DNA from: Cognatiluteimonas weifangensis
GTDB taxonomy: Bacteria > Pseudomonadota > Gammaproteobacteria > Xanthomonadales > Xanthomonadaceae
Assembly: GCF_003416885.1 (NCBI RefSeq)
Contig: NZ_QVPD01000001.1
Coordinates: forward strand, 261,715 to 325,714
Direction of reading: 5' to 3'
Length of the DNA: 64,000 nt
Both the position numbers and the translations under genes were made by a program. Positions within the stretch are counted from its first letter, which is position 1; the number at the start of each line of letters is the position of its first letter. The notes under the pieces were generated by a model. It made no database searches, was not told the origin of the DNA, and saw nothing but the letters and a program-made list of their open reading frames with translations. Positions 22,713 through 33,291 of the stretch are shown here, one piece after another.

Positions 22713-25700
22713 TCAGGCCGGATCCGGCAGCGGCAGCAGGGCCTCGATCGCCTCGGCCAGCATCGCGCCGGTCAGCGGCTTGCGCAGGAAGCCGTCGAAC
22801 CCGGCAGCGCGCGCCTGCGGCTCGGCCTCGGCATCGGCGCGCGCGGTGATCGCCAGCAGCGGCATCGCGACGCCCTGGGCGCGCAGCGCCTGCGCCAGCG
22901 CCAGCCCGTCCATGCCCGGCAGGTCGAGATCCAGCAGCGCGAGGTCGAAGCGTGCGCCCGCGGCCGCCGTCAGCGCCGCCAGGCCGTGCGCGGCGTGCAC
23001 CACCCGGTGGCCCTGCACCCGCAGCAGCCCGGCCAGCACCTCGGCCACGGTCGGTTCGTCCTCCACCAGCAACAATTCGAGCGGCGGCCGCGCCCCTGGC
23101 GCAGCCGGCGTCGCGACCGGCGCCGCAGCCGCCGCGGCCGCCGGCGGCAACGGCAACTCGACCGTGAAGCGGGTGCCCGCGCCCGGCGCGCTGTCGACGT
23201 CGATCCGCCCGCCCATCGCCGCCGCCAGCTCCTGGCTGATCGCCAGCCCCAGGCCGCTGCCGCCGTAGCGCGCGGCGGTGCGCGGGCCTTCGGCCTGTTC
23301 GAAGCGCCGGAACAGCCGCGCCTGCTGTTCGGCATCCAGGCCGGGGCCGGTGTCGCTGATCACGAAGCGCACACCCTGCGGCGCCAGCGGCTCCGCGCGC
23401 ACGCCGACTTCGCCCGCCTCGGTGAACTTGATCGCGTTGCCGAGCAGGTTGAGCAGGATCTGCCGGATCCGCAGCGCGTCGCCGAGCAGCACTGCGGGCA
23501 CATCCGTTGCCACCTGCTGCACGAAGCGCAGGCCTTTGCGCTGCGCCATCGGCGCTTCCAGCGCGACCACGTCGGCGACCAGCGCCTGCGGGGAGAACGG
23601 CTGCGGCGCCAGTTCCAGCTTGCCGGCCTCGATCCGGGCCAGATCGAGCGCGTCGTTAACCAGCCGCAACAGGTGGTTGCCGGCGCGACGGATCGCTTCG
23701 GTGTAGTCGCGCTGGCGCGCGTCCAGGCCGGTCCCCAGCAGCAGTTCGCTCATGCCCAGCACCCCGGTCATCGGCGTGCGCACCTCGTGGCCGAGGGTGG
23801 CCAGGAACCGGGTCTTGGCCAGCGAAGCCTGCTCGGCGAGTTCGCGCTCGTGCGCGATCAGCCGCAGCGCATGGCGCTGCTGCAGGCGCGCGCGCCAGGC
23901 AGCGGCGATCCACCACAACGCCAGCGCCACCAGCGCCAGCAATCCGGCCAGCGCCCACGGCGTGCGCCACCACGGCGGCAGCACCCGCCAGCGCAGCACC
24001 TGCTCGGCCGCGGGATTGCCGGCGGCATCGCTGGCGCGCAGATGCAGCGCATAGGCGCCCGGCTGCAGGCCGCTGAAGATGCGCTCGCCGTTGCCGCCCT
24101 GCGCCAGCCAGCCGCGGTCGTAACCCTGCAGCCGGCTGAAGTAGCGGTTGGCGAGCGGGTCGGCATAGGCCAGCAGGCGCAGGCGCACGCGCAATTCCCG
24201 GGTCTGCGGCGACAGCGCGATCGGCCCCGGCGGCAACGCCTGCCAGCGCCCGGCCCGGCGCACCGCAACCTCGTCGATGCGCAGCTCCGGGCGCGCCGGC
24301 GCCGGGTCCGGCGCGGTGGTGTCGACCAGCACCACGCCGCCGTCGGTGGTGGTGGCGGCGAGCACGCCGGTATCGGTCAGGGTGATGCTGTGGGTCTCGA
24401 ATTCCTGGCTGCTGAGCCCGTCCTGCACGCCGAAGCGGCGCACGCGGCGGGTTTCCGGATCCCAGCGGAACAGGCCGCGCGTGGTCGACAGCCAGACGCG
24501 GTGGCTGCGGTCGATGCGCATGCCGGCCGCCTCCACCGCCGGGATGCCTGCCTCGGGGCCGGCCCCGGCGACGCGGCGCCAGGCGCCGCGCACGCGCCGG
24601 TACTGCTCCAGGCCGGTCAGCCGCGACAGCCACAGCACGTCGGCGCCGTCGAAGGCCATCGCGTACACGCGCCCGCTCCCCAGCGCCGGCTGCGGCTCGA
24701 AGCGCTCGCGGCCGGGATGCCAGCGGGCGACACCGCCATCGCCGGCGATCCACACGCTGCCGTCGGCGGCGAGCTCCAGCGCCTCGATGTCGGCATTGCC
24801 GAGGCCGTGGCTGCCCGCCGGCAGGCTGCGCAGCAGCTTGCCGCTGCGTCCATCGCGCTGCTGCACGCCGCTGCCGTTGCACGACAGCCACAGGCTGCCG
24901 TCGGCGCCCAGCCGCAGCAGGTCCAGGCCGGGGAACACCGGCTCCTCGGCGTCGTCCGGCCGCCAGCGACGGACGCGGCCGTCGCCGTCGATGCGCACCA
25001 GCCCGCTGCGCTCGCCCGCCCAGAGCCCGCCGCGCGGGTCCTCGACGATCGCCATGAACTTGCTGCCCTGCAGCGCCTCGACCGTGGCCGGCGGCAGGTG
25101 CTCCACGCTGCCGTCCGCGGCCAGGCGTTCGGGCGCGCCGGCATAGTTGGCCAGCCACACGCCGCCCCGGCGCGCCGGCGCGATCCCGCGGTAGAGGCTG
25201 CCGCTCAGGCCGCCGTCGCTGCGCGCGAACTGCGCCAGCTGACGCCAGTCCGCGCGCAGGTAGCCCAGCCCGACGCCCGGGATCGGCGCCCACAGCGCGC
25301 CGTCGTCCTGCAGCAGCAGCGAGGCCACGGCCTTGCTCATGCCCGGGCCGTTGTCGTGCACCGGCACCGGCACGCCGTCGGCGCGCGTGCGCCACAGGCC
25401 GCGCTGGCTGCCGATCCAGAATTGCCCATCGCGGTCGCGCGCCAGCACCATCATCGCGTTGGGGCGTTCGAACATCGGCGACCAGGACGGCGCCACCCAG
25501 CGCCCGTCGCGGCTGCGGCGCCAGACGCCGCTGCCGGCGCCGACCCAGATCGCGTCGCCGTCGCGGGTCAGCGAGAACACCAGCGGCGCCGGTTGCGCGC
25601 CCGGCAACGCGATGCGCTCGAAATCCTTGCCGGTCCAGCGCGCCACGCCCTGCGTGGTGCCCACCCACAGCGTGCCCTGTGCGTCGAACAGCAACGCCAG

Positions 25701-26240
25701 CACCGTGTCCGCCGGCAGGCTGCGCGGATTGCCGGCCTCGGGCATGTAGCGGGTGATGCGGCCGTCGGCGTCCAGCCGGTGCAGGCCGCCGCCGTAGGTG
25801 CCGAACCACAGCGCGCCGTCGCGGCTGGCCAGCGCCCAGGTGTCGTCGCTGCCGATCGCCGGATAGTCGGCCTGGCGGTAATGGCGGAAGTGCCGGCGCT
25901 GGGGATCCAGCACGCTCAGGCCGCCGGCTTCGGTCGCGACCCAGACCCGGTCCCGGGCGTCGACGTGCAGGGCCTGGATGTTGTTGCCGGGCAACGCATC
26001 CGCCGCGCCCGGGGCACTGCGCCAGATGCGGAAGCCGATGCCGTCGTAGCGCGCCAGTCCGTCCGGCGTGGCCAGCCACAGATAGCCGGCACGGTCGCGC
26101 GCCACCGCGTTGATGCTGCTCGACGGCAAGCCCTCGGCGACGCCGACCAGGCGGAAGCGCGGCGTTTCCGGCACCCCGGCCAGGGCCGGCGCGGCGCACA
26201 GCCACAACAGCCCCGACAGCATCCATGCGATGCGCGACAT
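22713..26240 (-). CDS. Hybrid sensor histidine kinase with beta-propeller sensor
   Basis: A membrane sensor of 1175 aa. A signal peptide (APALAG cleavage region) is followed by about 650 residues of two-component-regulator propeller repeats (such as DRAGYLWLATPDGLARYDG, SRDGALWFGTYGGGLHRLD). Next come a Y_Y_Y domain (LQGYDRGWLAQGGNGERIF), one transmembrane helix (WALAGLLALVALALWWIAAA), HisKA with phospho-His in GHEVRTPMTG, HATPase_c (DTGPGLD, GGSGLGLAISQ) and a C-terminal receiver with phospho-Asp in LLDLDLPGMDG and Lys in FLRKPLT. It has no DNA-binding domain and no partner regulator beside it, so it likely phosphorelays to a distant Hpt/regulator. The start has AAAGGGGGC close upstream. Propellers of this kind often sense carbohydrates; the ligand is unknown. 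Confidence 0.9.
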   Translation of the reverse strand: MSRIAWMLSGLLWLCAAPALAGVPETPRFRLVGVAEGLPSSSINAVARDRAGYLWLATPDGLARYDGIGFRIWRSAPGAADALPGNNIQALHVDARDRVWVATEAGGLSVLDPQRRHFRHYRQADYPAIGSDDTWALASRDGALWFGTYGGGLHRLDADGRITRYMPEAGNPRSLPADTVLALLFDAQGTLWVGTTQGVARWTGKDFERIALPGAQPAPLVFSLTRDGDAIWVGAGSGVWRRSRDGRWVAPSWSPMFERPNAMMVLARDRDGQFWIGSQRGLWRTRADGVPVPVHDNGPGMSKAVASLLLQDDGALWAPIPGVGLGYLRADWRQLAQFARSDGGLSGSLYRGIAPARRGGVWLANYAGAPERLAADGSVEHLPPATVEALQGSKFMAIVEDPRGGLWAGERSGLVRIDGDGRVRRWRPDDAEEPVFPGLDLLRLGADGSLWLSCNGSGVQQRDGRSGKLLRSLPAGSHGLGNADIEALELAADGSVWIAGDGGVARWHPGRERFEPQPALGSGRVYAMAFDGADVLWLSRLTGLEQYRRVRGAWRRVAGAGPEAGIPAVEAAGMRIDRSHRVWLSTTRGLFRWDPETRRVRRFGVQDGLSSQEFETHSITLTDTGVLAATTTDGGVVLVDTTAPDPAPARPELRIDEVAVRRAGRWQALPPGPIALSPQTRELRVRLRLLAYADPLANRYFSRLQGYDRGWLAQGGNGERIFSGLQPGAYALHLRASDAAGNPAAEQVLRWRVLPPWWRTPWALAGLLALVALALWWIAAAWRARLQQRHALRLIAHERELAEQASLAKTRFLATLGHEVRTPMTGVLGMSELLLGTGLDARQRDYTEAIRRAGNHLLRLVNDALDLARIEAGKLELAPQPFSPQALVADVVALEAPMAQRKGLRFVQQVATDVPAVLLGDALRIRQILLNLLGNAIKFTEAGEVGVRAEPLAPQGVRFVISDTGPGLDAEQQARLFRRFEQAEGPRTAARYGGSGLGLAISQELAAAMGGRIDVDSAPGAGTRFTVELPLPPAAAAAAAPVATPAAPGARPPLELLLVEDEPTVAEVLAGLLRVQGHRVVHAAHGLAALTAAAGARFDLALLDLDLPGMDGLALAQALRAQGVAMPLLAITARADAEAEPQARAAGFDGFLRKPLTGAMLAEAIEALLPLPDPA

Positions 26241-26370
26241 GGCGCCCCCTTTGCCGCCGCAGGCCGCGGCGCCCCCCGCCGGCATGGTCGCAACCCGGGT
26301 CGGCGGCCGCAAGTCGCACCGTTCCACCGGCGCGACGGAGGCTTGCGTCGTTCCGGCCTAGAATCCCGGC

Positions 26371-27144
26371 ATGCCGTATCGTCCCCTGCCGCTGCCGTTT
26401 CCGCGCCTTCGCCCGCCGCTGCGCGCCTGCCTGCGCGCCTGGCCGCTGCTGGCCCTGCCCGCGCTGGCGCTGCCTGCGTCGGCGCTGGCGCAGGCCGCAG
26501 GCTACCGGCTGGACCCGGTGCATACGCGGGTGCTGTTCGGGGTCAGCCATGCCGGCTTCTCGACCGCGCTGGGGACCGTGTCCGGGAGCACCGGCACGCT
26601 GGCGTTCGACCCCGAGGACTGGCGCAGCGCGCGGCTGCAGGTGGAGGTGCCGCTGCTCCGCGCCGATCTCGGCGACGCGGGCTGGAACCGCGCGCTGGCC
26701 GCCCGCAACCTGCTCGACACCGCGCGCTGGCCGGTGGCGAGTTTCGTCTCCAGCCGCATCGAACCCATCGACCCGGCCCGCGCCAACGTCTGCGGCACCC
26801 TGACCCTGCGCGGAGTCGCCCGCGAGCAGTGCCTGCAGGTGACCTTCCACCAGCTCCGGCGCGCGCCCCTGCCGCCGTTCCGGCGCACCGCCGGCTTCTC
26901 CGCAACCGCGACCCTCAAGCGCAGCGACTTCGGCATCGATGCCTGGAAAAGCATGATCGGCGACGAGGTCGAGTTGCGGATCGAGGCCGAGGCGGTGCGC
27001 GACGACGAAGCGCTCAAGGCGCTCCAGGCCCTCGACACCCTTGAGGCGCCCGCGGCCGTCCCCGCCCCTGCGGCGCCACCGCCCGCCGACGCGGCCGCGC
27101 CACCGCCGGTGCCCGCGCCGCCGCCCGCGCGTCCGCAGCCATGA
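26371..27144 (+). CDS. YceI-family periplasmic protein with proline/alanine-rich tail
   Basis: A YceI-domain protein (257 aa) with an N-terminal signal peptide (about 1-43, ALPASALAQA). The lipocalin-like YceI barrel (about 45-215) shows GYRLDPVHTRVLFGVSHAGF at its start and SATATLKRSDFGIDAWKSMI near its end. The last ~35 residues are a low-complexity Pro/Ala tail. The YceI fold binds polyisoprenoids in known structures. It begins a three-gene operon with cytochrome b561 and a second YceI gene; its stop overlaps the next ATG. A -10-like TAGAAT (26359-26364) ends six bases before the ATG, suggesting a leaderless message. Confidence 0.88.
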   Translation: MPYRPLPLPFPRLRPPLRACLRAWPLLALPALALPASALAQAAGYRLDPVHTRVLFGVSHAGFSTALGTVSGSTGTLAFDPEDWRSARLQVEVPLLRADLGDAGWNRALAARNLLDTARWPVASFVSSRIEPIDPARANVCGTLTLRGVAREQCLQVTFHQLRRAPLPPFRRTAGFSATATLKRSDFGIDAWKSMIGDEVELRIEAEAVRDDEALKALQALDTLEAPAAVPAPAAPPPADAAAPPPVPAPPPARPQP

Positions 27145-27722
27145 TCCTGAAGAATTCCGCCACGCGCTGGGGCGCGGTCAGCCAGGCGCTGCACTGGCTG
27201 ATCGTGGCGCTGATCCTGGTGATGGCCTACCTCGGCCTGAGCATGACCGAGCTGCCCAACACCCCGGTCAAGGTCCGCGTCTATGCGCTGCACAAGTCGA
27301 TCGGCCTGGGCATCCTGGCGCTGGTGGTATTGCGGCTGGCGTGGCGCGGGTACGCCGGCGCGCCGCGCGCGCTGCCCGGGCCGCGCTGGCAGCAGCGCGC
27401 GGCTGCACTGGCCCACGCCGCGCTGTACGGATTGCTGCTGGCGATGCCGCTCAGCGGCTGGCTGGCGCATTCGGCCAGCGGCTTTCCGCTGCGCTGGTTC
27501 GGGCTGCTGCGGGTGCCGCCGCTGGTGGCGCGCAATCCGGCGCTGCAGGACCTGGCCGAGCGCTGGCATGCGGCCCTGTTCTGGACGCTGGCGGCGCTGG
27601 TGCTGGTGCATGCGGCCGCCGCCTTCTGGCACCACCTGTTCCGGCGCGATGCCACCCTGGCGCGGATGCTGCCGCGCGGCTGGCTGCGCGTCCCGGCTTC
27701 CGAGGAGTCTTCCGATGCGTAA
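27141..27722 (+). CDS. Cytochrome b561-type diheme membrane protein
   Basis: A four-helix inner-membrane cytochrome (193 aa) of the bacterial b561/YceJ type. Haem-ligand histidines are in SQALHWLIVALIL, ALHKSIGLGILAL and WHAALFWTLAALVLVHAAAAF. Family members pass electrons between quinones and periplasmic or soluble partners, and E. coli yceI-yceJ has the same pairing. It overlaps the upstream yceI by ATGA and the downstream yceI by eight bases, so the three proteins probably act together. Confidence 0.93.
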   Translation: MILKNSATRWGAVSQALHWLIVALILVMAYLGLSMTELPNTPVKVRVYALHKSIGLGILALVVLRLAWRGYAGAPRALPGPRWQQRAAALAHAALYGLLLAMPLSGWLAHSASGFPLRWFGLLRVPPLVARNPALQDLAERWHAALFWTLAALVLVHAAAAFWHHLFRRDATLARMLPRGWLRVPASEESSDA

Positions 27723-28266
27723 TTGCGTTGTCGTGTTCGCCGCGCTGTTCGCGCTGATCGCCGCCCCGGCCCTCGCCGCCGACTATCGGCAGGCGCCGGG
27801 TTCGACCCTGGCGTTCGCCGGCAAATACCAGGACGAGGTGTTCGTCGGCCGCTTCCCCGGGTTCGTCACCACGCTGACGTTCGATCCGGCGCAGCTGGCG
27901 GCGGCCAGGCTGGAGGTGACCATCCCGCTGGCCACCGCCACCACCGCCAACCCCGACTACGACAGCGAGCTGCGCGGTGCGGCGTTCCTGGACAGCGCCC
28001 GTTTCCCGCAGGCGCGCTACACGGCGAGCCGCTTCCGCAGCCTCGGCGGCAACCGTTACGCGGCCGACGGCACGCTGGCGCTGCATGGTATCGAGCGGCC
28101 GGTCACGCTTACCTTCACCTGGACTGCGGGCGCGCGACCGGTGCTGGCGGGCCAGGCCACGGTGCGGCGTCTGGACTTCGACGTCGGCGGCGGCGACTGG
28201 GCCGATACCGATCTGATTCCCAACGAAATCGCGATCAGCACCCGCGTCGTCCTGCAACCACGCTGA
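27715..28266 (+). CDS. Second YceI-family periplasmic protein
   Basis: A 183-aa YceI protein with a clear signal peptide (cleavage after APALAA) and the barrel QAPGSTLAFAGKYQDEVFVG to RRLDFDVGGGDWADTD. The start ATG at 27715 is set by GAGGAG eight bases upstream and lies inside the end of the cytochrome gene. It is the third gene of the yceI-b561-yceI operon. It differs clearly from the first YceI protein and lacks the Pro/Ala tail. Repeat element B follows its 3' end. Confidence 0.92.
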   Translation: MRNCVVVFAALFALIAAPALAADYRQAPGSTLAFAGKYQDEVFVGRFPGFVTTLTFDPAQLAAARLEVTIPLATATTANPDYDSELRGAAFLDSARFPQARYTASRFRSLGGNRYAADGTLALHGIERPVTLTFTWTAGARPVLAGQATVRRLDFDVGGGDWADTDLIPNEIAISTRVVLQPR

Positions 28267-28434
28267 TCTTCCGGTCCCCCCGACTGCTGCTGTTTCTCGG
28301 AGGAAGGCCGGCAGCATTGCCGTCATCCTCGCAAAAACGGGGCTTTCGGCAGACGCGCGTCTGTCCATCCAGCGTCGAGCCATAGAGGGGCAAGCGCGCC
28401 CTGCTTCCGCAGGAATGGCGGATAAACACGCCCC

Positions 28435-29056
28435 CGGCTTCAGACGGAGTCGCCGCCCGGCGGGCTGGGGGTGCTGCGCCCTCCTGACGACCTCCTGTCT
28501 TTAAGTCGGGGCGTAGGGCGTGCCTGGCCTGACTTCGGGCCATGGCCTGGCCTTGAGAGATCGGCTTCGGAAGGAGTCGCCGCCCGGCGGGCTGGGGGTG
28601 CTACGCCCTCCTGACGACCTCCTGTCTTTAAGTCGGGTCGTGGACCCTCCATGGTCCACTCTCCGCACCCCCAGCCCGCCGGGCGGCGACTGCGCGAGCT
28701 TGGAGTCCGTCGCTTCGGGCGGCTTTTTTCTGCAGGCGCCGACTCACTGCGCAGAAGCCGGTGGCCCGGCCTGTGCGGGACCGTCGGCGGCATGGATGCC
28801 GCCGAGGAGCCTACAGGGATGTATTCACGGCGTGTCCCGCACAGGTCGGGCCACCGGCTTCCCTCGCAGAGGCTCCGTGCTTGTGACAAGAACCCAGAGT
28901 GCCTGCCCTATGCGCAGCGCGATGCCAGCAAAGGTGTCGGCAGGCGGATCCGGGCGAGACCATTGCCAGCCTGGAGTCAGCGCGGAGCCTGGCGGAATGT
29001 CTTCACGACGTGATCTGCACAAGCAGGGCCGACGGCTTCCCCGCAAGGATTCCTGC
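28435..29056 (+). repeat. Composite palindromic repeat element, copy B
   Basis: This fills most of the 800-bp gap between the yceI operon and the convergent glutaredoxin gene. Order from the yceI side: a well-preserved half copy (28435-28511, arm at 28449-28473); the full hairpin with perfect 25-bp arms (28576-28600/28666-28690) enclosing GTGGACC/GGTCCAC (28640-28646/28653-28659); a terminator-like hairpin with T6 (28707-28729); the second hairpin around the 10-bp TCGGCGGCAT inverted repeat; and a degenerate unit (about 28994-29053). 28560-28882 matches copy A in reverse complement. The preceding 28267-28434 holds no gene, only fragments resembling decayed intergenic repeats. Confidence 0.85.
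28707..28729 (+). terminator. Rho-independent terminator inside repeat element B
   Basis: Stem CCGTC/GGCGG (one G-U pair) with loop GCTTCG is followed by C and six T residues. It is oriented to end transcripts of the yceI-b561-yceI operon. The equivalent place in copy A keeps only four T and a weaker stem. Confidence 0.55.
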
Positions 29057-29066
29057 TGCCACGGCC

Positions 29067-29306
29067 CTATGGGGCAGCGAGGAAGGCGCGGAGGGTGTCG
29101 GGCGTGAATGGCCAGTCGAGTTCGCGGCCGGCGACCGCGTCGCGCAGGACCGGCACGCGCTGGCCGTAGCACTGTTCAAGCTCGGGATCGTCGTCGATGA
29201 ATACGCTCTCGAACGCCGGCGCACGCACCGTCGCGAGCGCCTCCAGCGCCAGGTCGCAGAGGTGGCAATCGTCGCGCTGGTAGAGGATCAGGGCGGGCGG
29301 CGTCAT
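29067..29306 (-). CDS. Glutaredoxin-family thiol protein
   Basis: A 79-aa thioredoxin-fold protein with redox motif CHLC at residues 14-17 (ILYQRDDCHLCDLAL) and the cis-Pro region GQRVPVLRD. It belongs to the short glutaredoxin-like/DUF836 group found widely in gammaproteobacteria; its partner is unknown. The start MTPPALILYQ was chosen because residues upstream are not conserved. It is divergent from sdaA. Confidence 0.88.
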   Translation of the reverse strand: MTPPALILYQRDDCHLCDLALEALATVRAPAFESVFIDDDPELEQCYGQRVPVLRDAVAGRELDWPFTPDTLRAFLAAP

Positions 29307-29431
29307 GCGGACTCTCGTTGACGGGCGGATGCGGATCGTCGGCGCCACATGCACGCGCGGCCGCCTAGAATAGCCGCGTCCGGCCGCGCTGCCGGGCGCG
29401 CGGCGGTGGCCGCCCTTTTACCCGGAGATCC

Positions 29432-30817
<1,386 letters not shown>

Positions 30818-31047
30818 GCCGGTAGACGCGGCCGCCCGCCGGGCGCTTGCGGTCCGGCGATCCGCGCGCAGCGTCGGGCAGCGCGGCAGCGCCTCGCACC
30901 GGCCTTGGCCCCGCACCCGCAAGCAACTGCGTGCGGAGTCCGGCCGGGCGGCAACCCGGTTGCCGGCACCCCGGTACCGTCCGTCGCGGATCGCCCTGGC
31001 GGCTCCGGCCCTGTCCTGGCTGGCCGATCGCCGTGTCGCCAGGCAGG

Positions 31048-31076
31048 GACGGGGGCGTGCAGTCCCCGCCCCCGTC
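31048..31076. terminator. GC-rich hairpin upstream of the phytase-like gene
   Basis: A perfect 10-bp stem (31048-31057/31067-31076, GACGGGGGCG arm) with a 9-base loop, followed by GCATTTCTT. It may end sdaA read-through or sit in the leader of the next gene; the T-tract is weak. The rest of the 291-bp gap shows nothing recognisable. Confidence 0.4.
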
Positions 31077-31108
31077 GCATTTCTTCCCGATATCCGCATA
31101 CTGCGCGC

Positions 31109-32221
31109 ATGCGGAAACGAATCTTCCCGGGCGCCTGCGTCGCCCTGCTACTGGCTGCCTGCGGCACCACGCAACCGCGCCTGGAACCGGCGCCCGCCCC
31201 GGCCGGGCCGGCGGCCGCAGCCGCGCCGGCTGTCCAGCGCATCGCCGAGGCCTGGGTTTCGGCCCCGACCCCGGCCGAGGAGCTGGACTCGCTGGCGACC
31301 TGGACCACGCCCGACGGCGACACCTGGCTGATCGCCACTGCCAAGTCCACCCACCGCCTGGTGGTGTACGACGCGCAGACCGGCCAGCGGTTGCGTACCG
31401 TCGGCGGCGAGGGCACCGCGCTGGGGCAGTTCGACCGCCCCAACGGCGTCGCCGTGTACGGCGATCACCTGTTCGTGGTCGAGCGCGACGACCACCGCGT
31501 GCAGGTGTTCACGCTGCCGGATTTCGCCCCGCTGGGCAGCTTCGGCGGCGACATCCTGCGCAGCCCCTACGGCATCTGGATCAACGAGACCGAACCCGGC
31601 GAACTGGAGGCCTACGTCACCGACAGCTTCATGTACGGCAAGCGCTTCGACCAGGTGCCGCCGTGGCGCGAACTCGACCAGCGCGTGCGCCGCTTCCGCG
31701 TGCAGTTCGACCAGGCCGGGCGGCTGCGCGCCCATTACGCCGGTTCCTTCGGCGACACCCACGAGGACACCGCGCTGCGGATGGTGGAGTCCATCGCCGG
31801 AGACCCGGCCAACGACCGCCTGCTGATCGCCGACGAGGACACCCGCCACGCCTCCACCCTGCGCGAATATTCCTTCAGCGGCCGCTACACCGGGGTCAGC
31901 CTGCCGCAGGACGTCTTCGGCGCCGAGGCCGAGGGCGTGGCGCTGTGGGCCTGCCCGGACGGTGGCGGCTACTGGATCGCGGTCGACCAGCTGTCGCCGC
32001 TGACCACCTTCCATCTGTTCGACCGCCTCACCCTGGAGCCGCGCGGCAGCTTCGAAGGCCAGGTCACCGCGCACACCGACGGCGTCGCGCTGCACGCGAT
32101 CGCCACGCCGCGCTTCCCCGGCGGCGCGCTGTACGCGGTGCACGACGACAAGTCGGTGAGCGCGTTCGACCTGCGCGACGTCGCCGCCACCTTCGGCCTG
32201 GCGGCGGATTGCGTGCACTGA
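31109..32221 (+). CDS. Phytase-like beta-propeller lipoprotein
   Basis: A 370-aa lipoprotein: signal peptide with lipobox LLLAAC, an Ala/Pro linker, then a beta-propeller with repeated NHL/YWTD-like blades (SLATWTTPDGDTWLIATAKS, FDRPNGVAVYGDHLFVVERD, NDRLLIADEDTRHASTLREY). Xanthomonadaceae homologues are usually annotated as phytases from weak similarity to beta-propeller phytase. I do not see a full calcium/phosphate site, so enzymatic activity is unproven. A -10-like CATACT (31097-31102) ends six bases before the ATG, with no Shine-Dalgarno sequence. The M23 peptidase gene follows after 5 bp, probably in the same operon. Confidence 0.7.
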   Translation: MRKRIFPGACVALLLAACGTTQPRLEPAPAPAGPAAAAAPAVQRIAEAWVSAPTPAEELDSLATWTTPDGDTWLIATAKSTHRLVVYDAQTGQRLRTVGGEGTALGQFDRPNGVAVYGDHLFVVERDDHRVQVFTLPDFAPLGSFGGDILRSPYGIWINETEPGELEAYVTDSFMYGKRFDQVPPWRELDQRVRRFRVQFDQAGRLRAHYAGSFGDTHEDTALRMVESIAGDPANDRLLIADEDTRHASTLREYSFSGRYTGVSLPQDVFGAEAEGVALWACPDGGGYWIAVDQLSPLTTFHLFDRLTLEPRGSFEGQVTAHTDGVALHAIATPRFPGGALYAVHDDKSVSAFDLRDVAATFGLAADCVH

Positions 32222-32226
32222 CGGCG

Positions 32227-33144
32227 ATGCCCTTGCGCCCGGCCCTCGCCCGCCTGCTGCCCGCGCTGCTCGCCGCGCTGGTGGCAGCGAGCGGCGCGGC
32301 GCAGGCCGGCAAGGTCTACAAGTGGACCGACCGCAACGGCGTGGTGCATTACGGCGACCGCCCGCCGGAAGCGAAAATGGCGGCCTCCCCGATCACGGTG
32401 ATCCCGGTGCAGGCGCAACCCGGCGCGATGGTGCGGCTGCGGGTGGAAAACGACCGCGGCGCCTATCTGGCCTGGGCCGACAACACCCTGGCCGGGCCGA
32501 TCGAGGTGCTGCTGCGTTTCGGCAGCCAGCGCAACGTCGCCGGCGATCCGCCGCTGCCCGCGCGCGCCACCGTGCCGGCGCGCGGCAGCGCGCTGGTGGC
32601 GCGGATCGGTGCCGCGGACCCTTCGCTGCCGGGCCAGTTCGAGCTGCGCCTGGACGGCATTCCCGGCGATCCCTCGGCGCGGCCGCGCGACGTCGACTAC
32701 CTGCTGCCGCTGCGCCAGCGCGCGCTGCAGGTCGACCAGGGCTACGGCGGCAGTTTCAGCCATACCGACCCGCAGAACCGCTACGCGGTCGATTTCGCCG
32801 CCGACGTCGGCACCCCGGTGCTGGCCGCGCGCGCCGGCGTGGTGATGCAGGTGGAGAGCGATTTCGACAAGGCCGGCCTCAATCGCGAGAAATACGGCGG
32901 TCGCGCCAATTTCGTCCGCATCCTGCACGAGGACGGCAGCATGGCGCTGTACGCGCACCTCAAGCCCGAGGGCGTGCTGGTGCGCGTGGGCCAGCGGGTG
33001 CAGGCCGGGCAGCAGATCGGCCTGTCGGGCAACACCGGCTTCACCACCGGCCCGCACCTGCACTTCGCGGTGCAGGTCAACCGCGGCATGCGGCTGGAAT
33101 CGATCCCGTTCCGCATGCGGGGCGTGGAGGCGGCGGCGCGCTGA
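32227..33144 (+). CDS. M23 metallopeptidase with N-terminal DUF4124 domain
   Basis: An exported protein (305 aa) with a signal peptide, a DUF4124 domain (about 27-60, KVYKWTDRNGVVHYGDRPP), a beta-rich middle region, and a C-terminal LytM/M23 domain. The zinc ligands are visible: His/Asp in SHTDPQNRYAVDFA and HxH in GPHLHFAVQ. M23 enzymes cleave peptidoglycan cross-bridges or act as amidase activators. Retention of the ligands suggests an active enzyme in the periplasm. It follows the lipoprotein gene by only 5 bp. Confidence 0.92.
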   Translation: MPLRPALARLLPALLAALVAASGAAQAGKVYKWTDRNGVVHYGDRPPEAKMAASPITVIPVQAQPGAMVRLRVENDRGAYLAWADNTLAGPIEVLLRFGSQRNVAGDPPLPARATVPARGSALVARIGAADPSLPGQFELRLDGIPGDPSARPRDVDYLLPLRQRALQVDQGYGGSFSHTDPQNRYAVDFAADVGTPVLAARAGVVMQVESDFDKAGLNREKYGGRANFVRILHEDGSMALYAHLKPEGVLVRVGQRVQAGQQIGLSGNTGFTTGPHLHFAVQVNRGMRLESIPFRMRGVEAAAR

Positions 33145-33291
33145 CGTCGGGCGCCTCCCGGGCTCCGGCAACGCCCGTCGGCGGGTGCAGCGGCGAGCGG
33201 TTCGCGCGGGCCGCGACGGCGGTACGCCCGGCCCGGAACGCCTTCGGCGGGCCGCGTCCGCGACCGCCCGCGACGGCGGTTCCGTCGGCCG

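Noticed and set aside
28651..29321. Open frames crossing element B toward the glutaredoxin gene
   Set aside because: They overlap the repeat and run antisense to the clear glutaredoxin coding sequence.
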